Shown here in pieces: positions 14,601 through 25,618 of a stretch of DNA of 64,000 nt. A program made the position numbers and the translations under genes. Under the pieces are notes generated by a model. That model saw only the letters and a list, made by a program, of their open reading frames with translations, made no database searches and had not been told where the DNA came from. Source of the stretch: Paratinospora sagittata (Eukaryota > Streptophyta > Magnoliopsida > Ranunculales > Menispermaceae); NCBI GenBank assembly GCA_035771175.1, contig CM069593.1, positions 3,218,461 to 3,282,460 on the forward strand. Reading direction: 5' to 3'. The stretch's first letter is position 1. Each line of letters starts with the position of its first letter.

Positions 14601-17600
14601 GGTCAGCGTATCTATTTGTAACTCTCTTATCCCTTGATGTCCACCATATTATATCTCTAGATACTCTATCATTTACACTTTCTAGATCCACACTTTCTAG
14701 ATCCTATTCTCCCTATACCTTTTCATTAGTCTCCTTAATAAGTACTATATAGATAGCCTCCATGGTTTATCTATCCAACATAAATCTAATTTGATCTTTT
14801 GACATTGCAATTTAAGTTCTTACTTTGATTTGCCATTACTCTCCCATGGTATCATTGTATCATCAATTTAATACCGTGTCAATTTCCACGACTTTGAATA
14901 TCCCCCTTTATTTGTTTATATAGGTATTGAAATGTTTTTTTTCTCCACTCATTAGTTATTCTTTAAGTCCATATAATGATATTAAACAATTTGTTAGTCA
15001 CTAAACGCCAACTTCCCCTAAACACCTCAAAACCTCTAAAGGAATATTGTTTGGTCCTAAAACTTTTGTGTTTTTCATTTTTCTTAAAGTATTTTTTACC
15101 CCAAGTAGTCCAACCCCTCCCCAGGCCCCGAATAGGCAAAAGCACCGTGATGCCCTTCTTTCTTCTTCTTTTTTACCTCAAGTATGCTAATTCTAGAAAA
15201 GAATTTATTCTCATTTATTACCTTGATGTTATTATGCTCTTCTATACTTAAATTGTTTAATTGATTTTAATTTAATAGTTTTTCAATTTAAGTTTTCCAC
15301 TTTTCTTTGATCTCTTATTCTTTCATTTGAGCTCTTTGACACTTACTTTCAAATACACATAATGTGAAAATATATTTTGGTAACACTTAACACTTTTCTG
15401 CATCTTTCTTTGCATCTCTATAATTTTTAAAACCTTTCCTCATCCTTAATCTTTTTAAAAGTTACAACTAAAATCAATGCCCATTAAATGCATGGAACCA
15501 GTCATGATTCTAGCCCAAAATACAGAGTAAGAACCATGATGGCTTAAACCCAAGTGGCACAACAACTTCTTGAACCATCTCAAGTCTAGCCCACAACAAC
15601 AATAGAAGTAATTGTCGCAAGAATCCCAACTATCTCTCAAGGCAGCCATGATTAAAAATTAGAAAAGATAAAAGATCAAAAAATAAAAAATAATTTCATG
15701 CTGACAGAACCAGTACATCAAGCAAATCATCATAATCACTCACCATTGATGCCTTCCATAGCTCCAGTAACAACATGTTGAGCAGCCACATCATAAACAT
15801 GGCGAGTAGTGGTTGTAGGCCCAAACACACGATCTAAATCAGGCAAGAAAACAAAACAAAACAAAAGAGAGGAATGACTAAGGTGGTTGTATCAAATAAG
15901 TGAAAATCACTAGTTGATTCATGATCTCTTTGATATAGATGAACTAAAAGAGAAAGAAAATAATTGTGTTTTACACAAGAAAGCCATAATAAGAAAGTAG
16001 AATGGCAGAAAGAGTAAGAAATACTTTTTATACTATCACTTTAGGAACAGAGATATGAGGTGCAATCAACACTTTGAAATTAAATATTATTCAAAGGAGG
16101 GAAAAAAATCCATGATACAATGTTGGAATTATCCAAGTAAAAGCAAGAAATTGGTTTGCATAAACTTATTTGATCTATAAAGTTTTAATATATTACTTGT
16201 GTAATAGAATGTCATTAGCATCGTATAGCTTGACAAACATGAAGAGAAGTATCGTAGTTAGAGACGAATAACTGACAATGTAACAGTATTTGTAGGACAT
16301 GAAGAAGCTATGTGCATGATATAAGCAAGATCTTATTGTGCAGTTTATTTAGAAAAGGAGCAAGAGCAACAAAGTAACACAATGCTATATCGAATATGTG
16401 ATCTATCATTCTAAATTTTATAAGTATTAAAATCTCAAAAAATTCGACAGCACCTATTAAAATAACCATAATAATATGGTGGGTTATTATTTAAGGGCAA
16501 CAATAAAGTATTGGGCCAATAAGAATAAGACTGAATAATCCAATCCCAAGGCTGCTAGGTTTGCCCACAAATTGGTGAGTAACAAACTATTTTATAACTT
16601 CTGCATTCTATCCTTAACAAATATAGGAGATTTGTTGGTTTATTACATGTAGTTTATAAATTGCACGTTCATTTTTAAGTTAAAATTAAGAGTCTTTACA
16701 ATGTTGCTTTCATTCTTCCTCTAATGAAATTTTCACTTTATATTTATATGTGAGATTAGGCTTCAATCTCAAATATTTGAATCTTTTAGAAACATCATCT
16801 AACAAAAATTTAGGTTAGCATAACCTAGATATAGAAAGAGGATGTAAATATTTCTTCCTTGATCCTTAGCACAATTGTAAAGATTGTAGCATTATGATCT
16901 AAAGGTCATAGTATCAAATCTAAAAACAAACAACCTATTCACAAGGGGAAAGTAAGATACATAGATTAATCATTCCTCAAACCCCTTAATGGTGGGGGCA
17001 CCATGCACTACATATACCCTTGTTTTATCAAGGCATGAACTAGAAGCCAATGGAGGGAGTAGCAGTTGTGAGCCATAGAAAAGAACTTGTGATTGGAACT
17101 TAGAATCTTTCAGCACAATATCCAGAAGGGTTTTTATCTTTTTTCCATCTAAAAAGGACCGTAAAGTAGAATCCAAAAATATAATTCTTTTCTACATGGC
17201 AAAAGGAGGAAGCACCTTGACATATTTGCTTTCATTGAAAAAGATGGCTATCACTCATAAGACGATAATGTAACTAAACTCTTAACTTTTCAACTTAACT
17301 CTAACTTACTTAAATTACTTTTCAAGTACAACTTGCATTTCTAATTGACTTGACTTGACCTTAATTATTTCAAAGTTCTCCTAGCGTCTAAACTGTAGAG
17401 AATGCTGGGAGAGCAATGCTAACACATGGAAGGCCGGCCATATGATCTAGGAAAGGTCTCTATGCAAGTATCGTGAAATGCCTAAAAGCAAGGTACGAAA
17501 CTTCGATTTCACCCTAAACTTCGACCTTCAAAAATCAGAATTAATTCGGAGAAGTTTAATTCGACATGGAGAATTTTTGTAAAAAATTGCTAAATTAGAG

Positions 17601-19124
17601 AAGTTTAGAAAATTTTTGCATATATGCTTAAATATCTAAATTTATTGTAGTATAAGCTAAAAACTAACATAAATAGACACTTTTAATACATAAAAATATC
17701 AATAAGCGACCTAACAAAATCAATCTTGTTAAGTGAGTTGATGAATTTGAATGACGCCTTTTGGTCTTAATTTGTTTTCTTTATTTTGATATTTAATTTT
17801 GTGGTGGCTTGCTTCTCGACCGTATACTTTACTAGTTTGAATTCTATCATGCTTAATTTATTAGTTTATTATTTGAATGTGTTGTTTATTAATCTTGTTT
17901 CATAAGAGTTAACTAAAAAAATATGACTTTAGGAAATCTTTTAATTTATTTTTAAGTTTTTATCTTATTTCGACTTTAACTATTTATTTATTTTGCTTCT
18001 TTTCTTTTTTTTTTTGGTAAAGCATATCCCATAAACTACATAATTTGTTAACTTGTTAAATTATTTTTTAAAATTTATATTGCTATGTTAGTTGATGAAG
18101 TTGAAAATAATACATAATTATTAGTGTTTTTATGTTTTTTATTGATGAAGTAACATCATTTTTACTTCTCTGTCTAATTTCATCGAATTTTGTCTAATTT
18201 CATCGAATTTTTGCATTTTTTTTATTGAAAAACTAAACTTTTGTCGAAGTTTATCGAATTTTGTCGAAGTTTATCGAATTATTTAGCGAATTTTTGCATT
18301 TTTTATTTTACATCCTACTTTGCACTTCGATGGTAAAAAAACCAAAAAAATGAAATTCGGCGAATTTTTAGTCCTTGCCTAAAAGTAGGCCCAAATCAAC
18401 TGCTCAGCATCAAAAAAAGGCAGGAACCACATTTCTCAGCAGGTGTAGTCTATGCTGTGACAGACGGGAACATCCACCAATTCGGATTTCAAGTTTGATT
18501 TTACTGTTTTTTCGAAAGTGAAGGATTTCAGTAAATCTTCGTAAGTTACTTCAATCGAAATCAGCAGCAAGGATGTGTTTTAGAACAGAATTCTAATCAT
18601 TCTCTCTAAACAATAAGAACGATTATCCAAACATGAAACAAAACACAAATTACATGCACACAGACGCACACCATACCATATGCATAGGCTATAGAAGGAT
18701 TGTGTTCATTCCGTACAATAGTTTCTCCATCCGCATACCATGCAACCTCCTCTCCGTGACGAATTTCCTTCGGACTGCTCAAAAGTACAATTGAAACAAT
18801 CGAAACCAAAAACTCACAACTAACAACATACATTACGTAAGTAACTGAAAGGAAAAGGAGCGAAATAAGTGAATATGACCTCAGGGGACGAAATCGAACT
18901 GTAACAGTGACATTTTCCTTCGATCTTTCGCTGTCCACAGGCAAACTTTCAGAGTAAAAATACTGCGACTTACTTCTCGCAGACGAAGCAGGAGAACTCT
19001 GGCCATCAACAGACGTCTCAAGAAACTGCTTCGACGACGACGTAGTCGACGAAGACGGAGAATTAACAGATTTGTGAACACTGCGACTCGATTTCTTCGA
19101 TTTCAACCCGTGCTTTGACGCCAT
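39..19124 (-). CDS. KIN7: Kinesin-7 motor protein, 5' part (10 exons, truncated by window edge)
   Basis: Plus-end directed microtubule motor of the plant kinesin-7 family. Exons I joined by GT-AG sites and continuous frame: 18880-19124, 18677-18774, 15744-15833, 12882-12934, 11403-11468, 11229-11282, 9668-9727, 5716-5794, 2805-2872, 39-101; 876 nt, 292 codons. The ATG at 19124 opens a Ser-rich leader of about 70 residues starting MASKHGLKSKKSS, followed by the first motor strand (TVTVRFRPL). The P-loop GVTSSGKT is at residues 151-158 and switch I (NLLSSRSH) at 259-266. The leader and the KEIRHGEEVAWYADGET block match plant KIN-7 proteins as I remember them (KIN-7K/7D type); the exact paralogue is not certain. 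The rest of the motor, neck and coiled coil lie beyond base 1. No break is seen in the coding part. Several introns exceed 2.7 kb and are filled with transposon remains. A 5' UTR intron just upstream of the ATG is possible (donor near 19245) but unproven. Confidence 0.93.
1208..2573. mobile_element. LTR-like insertion in kinesin intron 9
   Basis: A block with GC-rich ends (about 1270-1345 and 2450-2565) inside an otherwise AT-rich intron. It has no long ORF. It contains a tandem pair of about 57 bp (1738-1850) and ends near CGCCACA, which on the minus strand reads TGTGGCGACCCC, a style common at plant LTR starts. I found no clean target duplication, so the limits and the class (solo LTR of a Ty3/gypsy element is my best guess) are inference. 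Confidence 0.4.
1738..1850 (+). repeat. Two-copy tandem repeat, about 57 bp unit
   Basis: Two adjacent units share GGTCAACGGTACGGTGAAAT and GTGCACTAGTAACCC with few differences. It lies inside the LTR-like block of kinesin intron 9 and is probably part of that element. Confidence 0.75.
3880..4150 (+). mobile_element. LINE ORF2 tail fragments (two diverged copies)
   Basis: Plus-strand reading near 3900 gives ASLWYIWFEQNMQIFKNCG, and near 4050 a second, diverged RNRQIFKGCSTDLIQFGS. Both resemble the C-terminal zf-RVT tail of plant L1-type LINE ORF2 (W-x-x-W-x-E-R/Q-N-x-x-I-F). Both are interrupted by stops. They lie antisense in kinesin intron 8 and are dead remnants. Confidence 0.5.
4560..5401 (+). 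mobile_element. hAT-like non-autonomous repeat, copy 1
   Basis: Shares about 0.8 kb with copies at 6525-7640, 8440-8683, 8700-9388, 17489-18377 and 39282-39579. Common landmarks are TCTCCATGT(C/T), GAATTAATxxxxATTTT and a terminus ending CAATCCTTG at 5393-5401. The left end is not resolved. No coding capacity. It lies in kinesin intron 8. Confidence 0.55.
5611..5676. repeat. (AG)33 microsatellite
   Basis: Uninterrupted AG repeat from 5611 to 5676. On the kinesin strand it is a CT tract beginning 38 nt downstream of the splice donor of exon 8 (donor G at 5715). Confidence 0.97.
6070..6484 (+). mobile_element. 3' end of an L1-type LINE with A-rich tail
   Basis: An open stretch at 6133-6345 gives TVWSTWCERNVKVFDNGSND and further on SEWLRKWSSLM then stop, the usual C-terminus of plant LINE ORF2 (zf-RVT region). 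It is followed by a short 3' UTR and an A-rich tail with AAATAAATAAAT at about 6462-6484. 5'-truncated copy, antisense within kinesin intron 7. Confidence 0.75.
6525..7640 (-). mobile_element. hAT-like non-autonomous repeat, copy 2 (inverted)
   Basis: Reverse-complement relative of copies 1, 3 and 4. On the plus strand it opens with AAGGATCAAAAATTAG at about 6546 and carries the family block around 6600-6640. The section 7030-7330 read on the minus strand matches 4740-4960 and 8840-9070. The inner end near 7640 is degenerate. Confidence 0.5.
8440..8683 (+). mobile_element. hAT-like non-autonomous repeat, copy 3 (short)
   Basis: Carries the family end block: GTGTCTATTTAT near 8490, CTCCATGTCGAATTGAACTT at 8601-8620, and terminus CTCAATCCTTG ending at 8683. 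Directly followed by copy 4. Confidence 0.5.
8700..9388 (+). mobile_element. hAT-like non-autonomous repeat, copy 4
   Basis: Same family. The body at 8770-9110 parallels copy 1, and the right terminus TTTTCAATCCTTG ends at 9388. It lies in kinesin intron 7, about 280 bp from exon 7. Confidence 0.55.
9977..10218. mobile_element. MITE-like element
   Basis: Imperfect terminal inverted repeat: GCAGTGTTTGTTAACTCTAC on the left matches GACCTGTTTGCTAACACTAT read inward from the right end. About 240 bp, non-coding, in kinesin intron 6. Target duplication not resolved. Confidence 0.45.
12300..12765 (-). mobile_element. RTE-type LINE reverse transcriptase fragment
   Basis: Minus-strand reading contains GWREVLESKGFKISRTKTKY and, 15 residues later, IDEETVKIESQEMPRSENFR, the typical C-terminal part of RTE-clade LINE reverse transcriptases (KTEYMxC region, then the EVKLDGQEIP-like block). 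The frame is broken downstream and the copy is dead. It lies in sense orientation in kinesin intron 4. Confidence 0.75.
13900..15010 (-). mobile_element. RTE-type LINE reverse transcriptase, decayed copy
   Basis: Read on the minus strand, 14200-14480 gives VLFANDIV followed by a KLDVEEKFRTQGF-like block and NENFRN*GPIIYQK, the same RTE region as 12300-12765 but more decayed, with many stops. VLFANDIV corresponds to the F-A-D-D catalytic motif with D to N in the first Asp. Further RT-like matter extends to about 15000 with vague limits. In kinesin intron 3. Confidence 0.65.
17489..18377 (-). mobile_element. hAT-like non-autonomous repeat, copy 5, with 8-bp target duplication
   Basis: 889-bp insertion bounded by a perfect 8-bp direct repeat CCTAAAAG (17481-17488 and 18378-18385). 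Its ends form a short imperfect inverted repeat: CAAGGTACGAAACTTC on the left, and CAAGGACTAAAAATTC read inward from the right. An 8-bp duplication with short inverted termini points to the hAT superfamily. It has no ORF and internal TTxxTCGAATTT-type repeats (18170-18300). In kinesin intron 2. This is the best delimited member of the family in the window. Confidence 0.75.
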
Positions 19125-19560
19125 TACCGCAACAACCGCGTTCTTGAAAGATCTAAACTCTATTCAATTAATCAAACACTAAATTCACACATCAGACACC
19201 AATGCAGCTGAAATCGAAGCCAATTTCGAAAAGAAAAACGACTAACCGTATCCTTGCGGCGAGATTTCCACGTTACCTCGGATGAATCAAGACGGCGTTC
19301 TCGAAAAAACGGACATTATCGCAGATAAAGATATATCCGTCGGATCGGCTTCCACGTCAAGGAGACACAGATGCTGAGCCTTTTTAGGGTTCCTGTGCCT
19401 CTGTCTCTCTCTCTCTCTCTCGAGATTGCTTGCTTGCCTTGGAAGCGATGACCTCTCCGAAAAGCAAACCAATTTTCAATCCACTTCACGGAGAGAGAGG
19501 AGAGAGAGAGAACGGAGTGAGATAGGAAAGGTCAGCTGAAACGCTTGATTTTTCTTCTCT
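19125..19560 (-). promoter_or_regulatory. Kinesin-7 5' UTR and proximal promoter
   Basis: Sequence just upstream of the kinesin ATG. It is pyrimidine/purine-rich with a CT run at 19404-19420 and GA runs around 19491-19512, common in plant 5' UTRs and core promoters. A possible UTR intron ends at TTTCAAG about 20 nt before the ATG. No clear TATA box was found. Transcript start is not determinable here. Confidence 0.4.
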
Positions 19561-20649
19561 AGTTTCCTTTTTTTGTATTATTATTCTATTGGAGCGTTAT
19601 CATCAGCTCGTGCACGCACCGTCCTCTCTGTCCAGCGTACCGTTGGGGACGTTTGGTAGCACAAATAGAAACATTTCTTAGCAGATTTTTTTTTTTTTTT
19701 TTTTGCAAAAAAATAAAATATTTACTGATATTTAACTTAAAATTAACTCAAAACTAAAGTATTTTCCGAAATACATTATCATTGGCTAAATTAATATTTA
19801 AATTATAACTATTTCATATTTTCTTAATTATCTTTATTCATTACATATCTTTTATTTTGATAAAAAAATAGTTATTTTATTTTATAGGTGCATCTAAAAT
19901 TCTTTGTTGAATGTGTTTTTTTTATAGTGGGTTTGTGGGTAAAAGAAATATTTTATCTATAAAAGAAGACCACAAAATCTACTCAAAGGTTTTAGCGGGA
20001 GGCTCAAGGGTGTAAATACATATAAAGCTCAAAGGTAGCTCGGAAGAAGTTATAGGTATTAAGTCATTGTCCACGAAGCAATTCCTTTAGGTGAATTGAA
20101 TGTTCAATTATGAGGCAAAGGGACATTTAACACCAAGGTAAGTGGTGATTAGTCTTTTTTTTATTATTTTTTAGTATTGACACAAAGTCAGAAGATGTTG
20201 ACACCGGGGCTAAAAAAAAATCGGAGGCGAAGAAGGTGAACACAATAATAATGGGCATAAAGAGTTTGAATGGAGATCATACAAACCAACTCCTATTTTT
20301 ATTAAAAAAGAAAATCATCTTATTTGTAAGAAAAGATAATCGAACTCTCGATTTTAAGTAAAGAGGTTCTGATACACATTGTTAGTTTTTATTATATATA
20401 TCTAAATCATAAGTTTTATTTTATTATATTTTTAATTAAGGCTACTTTTATTATTTTTATTATATACATATTTTAGTATTTAGTCATTTTTCACTCATTA
20501 TTACTAGGAGTTTCACGAAAAAAAAAAAAAAATGTACACCCAATGGTCTGCAAATGTGAGGACGAGGCTCTTCCGGGTTCACTTCATTTTCATTTTATTT
20601 AATTTCTCGCTTACTTACGCCCCTCTTATGTTGCGGACGTACCATAGTC

Positions 20650-20806
20650 CCGCTCACGTGAGTCGCGGTGTCGATTACGATTGACTGTCAGACACGTGTC
20701 GTCTTTTTGTTGCCCATAAAGGAGTAGATGGTTGGTTTTAGTGTTACCCAAGGTTACCTGTCTTCTGACAATAACCTCGCTGTTATCTGCCACGTACCCA
20801 CGTAAA
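20650..20806. promoter_or_regulatory. Cluster of G-box/ABRE-like motifs
   Basis: CACGTG at 20655-20660 and 20693-20698, and CACGTA at 20791-20796 and 20799-20804, in a short GC-richer island within AT-rich DNA. CACGTG is the core bound by plant bZIP and bHLH factors. The island lies about 1.5 kb upstream of the kinesin ATG. Whether it serves the kinesin or nothing is unknown. Confidence 0.35.
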
Positions 20807-21227
20807 ATTGGTTTTTTGTGTCATAAGATATGTTAACATGTATCTTGTAGTGCATAGGAAACTGTACACTCCGATCCTATCAACCTTTGACTACAGTTAG
20901 AATCTCGAAGAAATCTATTGGTTGTTAATACGGAATAAAGGGTTTTGATGCAATCAAGGGAGCAGTAGAAACGAATTTCTTTAAATATATTTTTTCTATG
21001 TTTCTCCAATGATGATGGCTTGTAAAACCAAAAGTGGGCGCACTCTTTTTGCTAATAAAAGAACTAAAAAGAGACAAAACGTGTCTGGAGAGGCGGAATA
21101 AACTCGTGTTCCTATTATGAATTCAAGAGATTGCACACCTGGATATATATATACATATAGATAGATAATAAAATTAAACGTTTAATAAAGTGCAATAGAT
21201 TAATAGATTAAGGAAGCGGATTTATTG

Positions 21228-21758
21228 TAGGGGTGGAAAAATGACCCAAACTCGTTCGTCTGGCTCATTTTAAAATAAGTCTGGACAAGAGTTTTTAAAA
21301 ATTAGGTCAAATACAGGCAAAAATTTATGTCCATTTAAAAATTTTGATCAGGTCCGGACATAGGTTCAAAAAATCAGATACCCAATTCTTACTTAATACA
21401 AAATGTATATTTCACATATTCTTATTTTTATTTGTTTATGCTATGACTTAATTAAAAAAAACTACTCATATTTCTTATTGAATCTTTTTTTTTTGCTTCT
21501 TGTTATATGTTTTTTATTTTTTGTTCTTCGTTACTATTGACATTTCTATTTGTTTATTGAAAAAATATATTTTACCATTATATATATTTTTTTTAATCAA
21601 GCGGATACGGACAAAATCGAGCTACCTAGTTTTTAAAGTATACGGGTACGAATAAACAATTGTTGTCTTTTTTTTCAAACTGGGTCGGGTATGAACATGT
21701 CATATTACGTTAGTATGAGATATTGTTTGTATCCGTACCCAATTTTTTGTCACCCCTA
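21228..21758. mobile_element. Small non-autonomous hAT-like element
   Basis: Starts TAGGGGTGGAAAAATGACCC and ends with TTTTTTGTCACCCCTA, giving inverted termini TAGGGGTG. Flanks ATTTATTG (21220-21227) and AATTTATG (21759-21766) are a near 8-bp duplication. Non-coding, with several GGTC/CGGGT subterminal motifs as seen in plant hAT elements. Confidence 0.6.
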
Positions 21759-21847
21759 AATTTATGTAGTCGAATTCATATAGTTAGGAAAAGATTTAAC
21801 TGAGTTAAGTAATTAAGTTGTAAATAATAAAATTTAAGAAATTAATC

Positions 21848-21995
21848 AATGGTAGGTTAGTTTAGTGGTTGGATATAAGCGTAACTATTCTAAAGATATC
21901 GAGTTCGAGATACCTTTCACCACTTATTGGCTAAAGATATTTTTAAGTATTTGTAGTTGTGCTCCAAAGAGAGTAGATACCCGCTTACCTAAAAA
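21848..21995 (+). repeat. SINE-like, tRNA-derived sequence
   Basis: TAGTTTAGTGGTTGGATA resembles a tRNA A box, and GAGTTCGAGATAC a B box about 60 bp later, ending before an A-rich stretch at 21992. Short and decayed; not a functional tRNA. Confidence 0.35.
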
Positions 21996-22993
21996 AAAAA
22001 GAAATTAAATCTTTTTACGCCTTTATTATTACTGTAGATTATTAACAAGTCACTCTCATATTGAATTTTCTAAATTCTAGTAAAATGGGCATCAATTAAT
22101 TTTTCTAAAAAGTCTTTTTGTAAGTATGTATTTAGAAATTTGTTTTCGTATGGGAGAATGAAATGATATGTCATTTTTAGCTCTTTGTTTTTAAATGGAA
22201 AGAAGCATATCCAAAAAATACAAATTAGATGGTCCATAACTTTTGATCCTATAAGTGCCTTTATATATACCTTGAGATAGTGACTAATTATACATTGCTT
22301 ATTAATGGAGAAGTGGTTAGTATATTATATATATGTTTAATACAACAAAGGAAGAAAGCTCTTCTTGTTGGTAGTGAGTTTAAATAAGATGGGCAGTTAA
22401 GGTTGTGTTGTCCTTCCTAACCCACCAAACTAAGAAAATTCCAAGGTAACAACTGTCTGGAGTGTCAGCCCATACTACACCTTTTATTCCAATAGGTCTG
22501 TTTCATTACTTTCTTAATTTGATTAAATTGAAGATTTGCAGTATTTTTCAAAGGGAAAGTCCAACAAATTGTAGAGCATGTATGTTTCATGAGTTGGACA
22601 ATGATTGTATGTATATAATTAACTTAATAAAGATAGATTAACCACTCATATTGTTCTAGAAAATCTGTATTATAACAAATGATTAGAGGGTCTACATCTC
22701 TTATGAAAAATATATATATATAATACTATAGAACATGATTAAAAATTAATTAACAAGAAATAATGAAGGCTGTTGTTAAGATCATTATTTGAATACCACA
22801 GCTACATCATAATGCCCTTAATGAAGCTATATTCAAAATAGCCCAAATTAGATTAGAATATATAAGATTGTGTTTGGTTTGAGATTCAAATATAGTTTTT
22901 TGTATCTAAAATTTTGAAAATAAGAAAAATGTGTTTGGTTCGTTAAAACCCAAAAATAGTTTTAAAAAATTTACAAAGAAAACTAGTTGTTTC

Positions 22994-23547
22994 TGTTGGG
23001 AAAAACGATGGTTGTAAAGAAATAAATTCTACAATCCCAGGACAATTTCCCAAACTAAAATACAATAAAATAACACCAAAGATTTTTGGCGTGGAAAACC
23101 CTCTAAAAGATGAGGTAAAAACTACGGGACCCGTAGGCCGCTTAAAGAAACTTTCACTATAAAAATGGGATTACAAACGTCACCTTTCGGTGGATCTCTC
23201 ACAAATACACAATACCTATGTATCTTCAATTTGTGGATAACACTTCACAAATTAGCTCACACTCTTTCTTCTCAAAGAAACTCTCTTTGAGGTTCTCTAG
23301 ATCTCTAGAATTAGATCTATCTCAGATGATTTTCAAGAATGAAATTAAGGCTCTATTTATAGAGTTAATGAAGGGCAATTTCGTAATTAAAAAAAATCAA
23401 ATATTTCAACGCTCCCACGTGAAATGTGTTGGTCGCCCACGAGGAAGAGTTGATTTTGTTGCTTCTTCAACAACCTTGTTTTCCCACGTGAAGTCCATGC
23501 AACCATGCATGAATTATGTTTGCTACAGGATGAGGTGGACCCCATCA
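22994..23547 (-). repeat. 3' LTR of the copia element
   Basis: 554 bp, nearly identical to 27835-28405. On the plus strand it starts TGTTGGGAAAAACGATGG and ends GACCCCATCA. Confidence 0.95.
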
Positions 23548-23565
23548 AATCTCCCCCTCCACCTC
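23548..23565 (-). other. Polypurine tract of the copia element
   Basis: Minus-strand GAGGTGGAGGGGGAGATT lies directly against the 3' LTR, as expected for the plus-strand primer. Confidence 0.8.
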
Positions 23566-24640
23566 ATGTGGAACAGGGCTCCTCCACACCGGCAATCTCT
23601 CTACAGATTGCAAGCTTTTCGCTGGTTAGGGACTTCGTCATCATATCTGCCCCGTTGTCATTAGTGTGGATCTTCTCAACTTGCAGCAGCTTATTTTCCA
23701 GCACATCACGAATCCAATGATATCTCACGTCGATGTGCTTGGACCTTGAGTGGAAAGTTGAGTTCTTACTGAGGTGAATTACGCTCTGACTGTCGCAATA
23801 AAGAACATATTTTTCTTGGTTCTGCTGCAATTCTTGTAGGAACTTTTTCATCCACAAGATCTCCTTACAACCTTCAGTGATTGCAATGTACTCTGCTTTT
23901 GTGGTACTTAAGGCAATACACTTCTATAATCGTGATTGCCATGAGACAGCTCCCCCTGTAAAGGTTATTAGGTACCCGGATATCGACTTTCTCGTATCCA
24001 CGTCGCCAGCCATATCTGAATCTGTAAATCCTTCTAATACAGATTTACCATTACCAAAACATAAACAATGACTAGAAGTACCTCTAAGATACCTGAGTAT
24101 CCATTTGACTGCTGTCCAATGTTCCTTTCCAGGATTTGATAGAAATCGGCTCACTACACCAACAGCATGAGCAATGTCTGGTCTGGTGCATACCATAGCG
24201 TACATTAGACTGCCAACAACCGATGCATAAGGCACCTTGCTTATCTCTGATTTATCTTCTTCGCTTGAAGGACACTGGCTCGCATTAAGCTTGAAGTGGC
24301 TTGCCAGTGGAGAACTAACAGGTTTAGTTTTGCTCATGTTGAATCGCTCTAAGACTTTCTCAATATACTTTTCTTGAGATAGCCAAAGTTTCTTGTTCTT
24401 CCTGTCACGAACAATCTTCATGCCAAGGATTTGTTTTGCGGGTCCTAAGTCTTTCATGGCAAAGGACTTGCTCAACTCTTTCTTTAACGTGTTAATCTTG
24501 CCAATATCTTGGCCTACAATTAACATATCATCAACATAAAGCAAAGAGAATAATAAAATCACCATCAGAGAATTTCTTGATGAAGACGCAGTGATCAGCT
24601 GTCGTTCGGTTGTACTCCGTTTGCTCCATGAACGAGTCAA
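23564..24640 (-). pseudogene. copia RT C-terminal part and RNase H (broken)
   Basis: Carries the RT catalytic motif YVDDM and later the RNase H region (TDSDMAGDVDTRKSISGY, then DSQSVIHLSKNSTFHSRSKH). An in-frame TAG at 23924-23926 replaces a Gln codon within RNase H. A frameshift near 24555 separates this reading frame from the upstream RT part. The last in-frame stop is at 23564. Confidence 0.9.
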
Positions 24641-24691
24641 ACTTTTTATACCACTGCCGCGGTGCCTATTTCAAGCCGTACAGACTTTTCT

Positions 24692-25591
24692 TTAGCCTGC
24701 ATACCAGTTCTCTTTTCTTTTAACTTGAAAACCTTCGGGCTGCTCCATATAGATTTCCTCGTCAAGATCACCGTGTAAGAATGCGATTTTTACATCAAGT
24801 TGTTCAACCTCCAGATTAAGACTAGCTGCCAAGCCAAGAACAACTCGGATTGAAGACATTTTTACCACCGGTGAGAAGATTTCATCGAAGTCAACGCCTT
24901 TCTTCTGTCCGAATCCTTTCACAACCAATCTTGCTTTGTATCTAGGTTGCGAGCTACTTTCTTCGCTTTTGATCCTGTATACCCACTTGTTCTTGAGGGC
25001 TTTCTTTCCCTGTGGTAATTTCACCAAGTCAAATGTGTGGTTCTCATGCAGAGATTTTATTTCTTCCTGCATGGCTTTCATCCACTCAGTCTTATGCTCA
25101 TCAGTGATAGCTTCGGTATAGCTCTCTGGTTCTCCCCCGTCAGTGAGCATCACATAGTCGTTAGGAGGATATCTTTGACTTGGTTGTCGCTCTCTGGTGG
25201 ATCTCCTTAGTTGTGCTTCTGGTTGGACTTGTTCATGAACTTGTTCAGGAACTTGTTCTGGTTCTGAACTTTGAGCTGGTGGAACATCATCATCAGTATC
25301 TGGTGCAGCTCCCTTGTCATCTGAATTTGTTGATGAAGAGACTGGTTCCAGATTAACTGGAAGTTCTTCTGATTGTGGCTTCTCAGGTTTCTGAAAATCT
25401 TCGATCGTCTGATCTTCAAGAAACACTACGTCTCTGCTTCTGACAATCTTTTTGTTGACAGGATCCCAAAGTCTGTAGCCGAATTCTTCATGGGAATATC
25501 CCACAAAGATACACTGCTTCGCTTTTCCATCCAGCTTGGACCTTTCGTCTCTAGGGATGTGAACAAATGCTCTGCAGCCAAATACTTTCAA
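24692..25591 (-). pseudogene. copia integrase end and RT N-terminal part (broken)
   Basis: Begins LKVFGCRAFVHIPRD (end of integrase core region). It continues through an acidic/Gln-rich linker (RRSTRERQPSQRYPPNDYV) into RT (WVYRIKSE, ARLVVKGFGQKKGVDFDEIF, LDVKIAFLHGDLDEEIYMEQ). A one-base shift near 24705 and a TAG at 24666-24668 follow. Confidence 0.9.
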
Positions 25592-25618
25592 GTGTTTGTA
25601 AGAAACGTCTTTCCCCGT

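Larger units (their letters stand above)
19561..22865. other. Intergenic region, kinesin 5' flank
   Basis: No gene seen. AT-rich DNA with short poly-A/T runs, the CACGTG cluster (20650-20806), the small hAT-like element (21228-21758) and a SINE-like piece. Confidence 0.7.

Noticed and set aside
16970..17176. 68-codon minus-strand open frame in kinesin intron 2
   Set aside because: No splice sites in phase with the kinesin and no recognised family; treated as chance.
23218..23664. Plus-strand open frames in the copia LTRs (also 28184-28414)
   Set aside because: They repeat in both LTRs and are antisense to the element; LTR sequence, not host genes.
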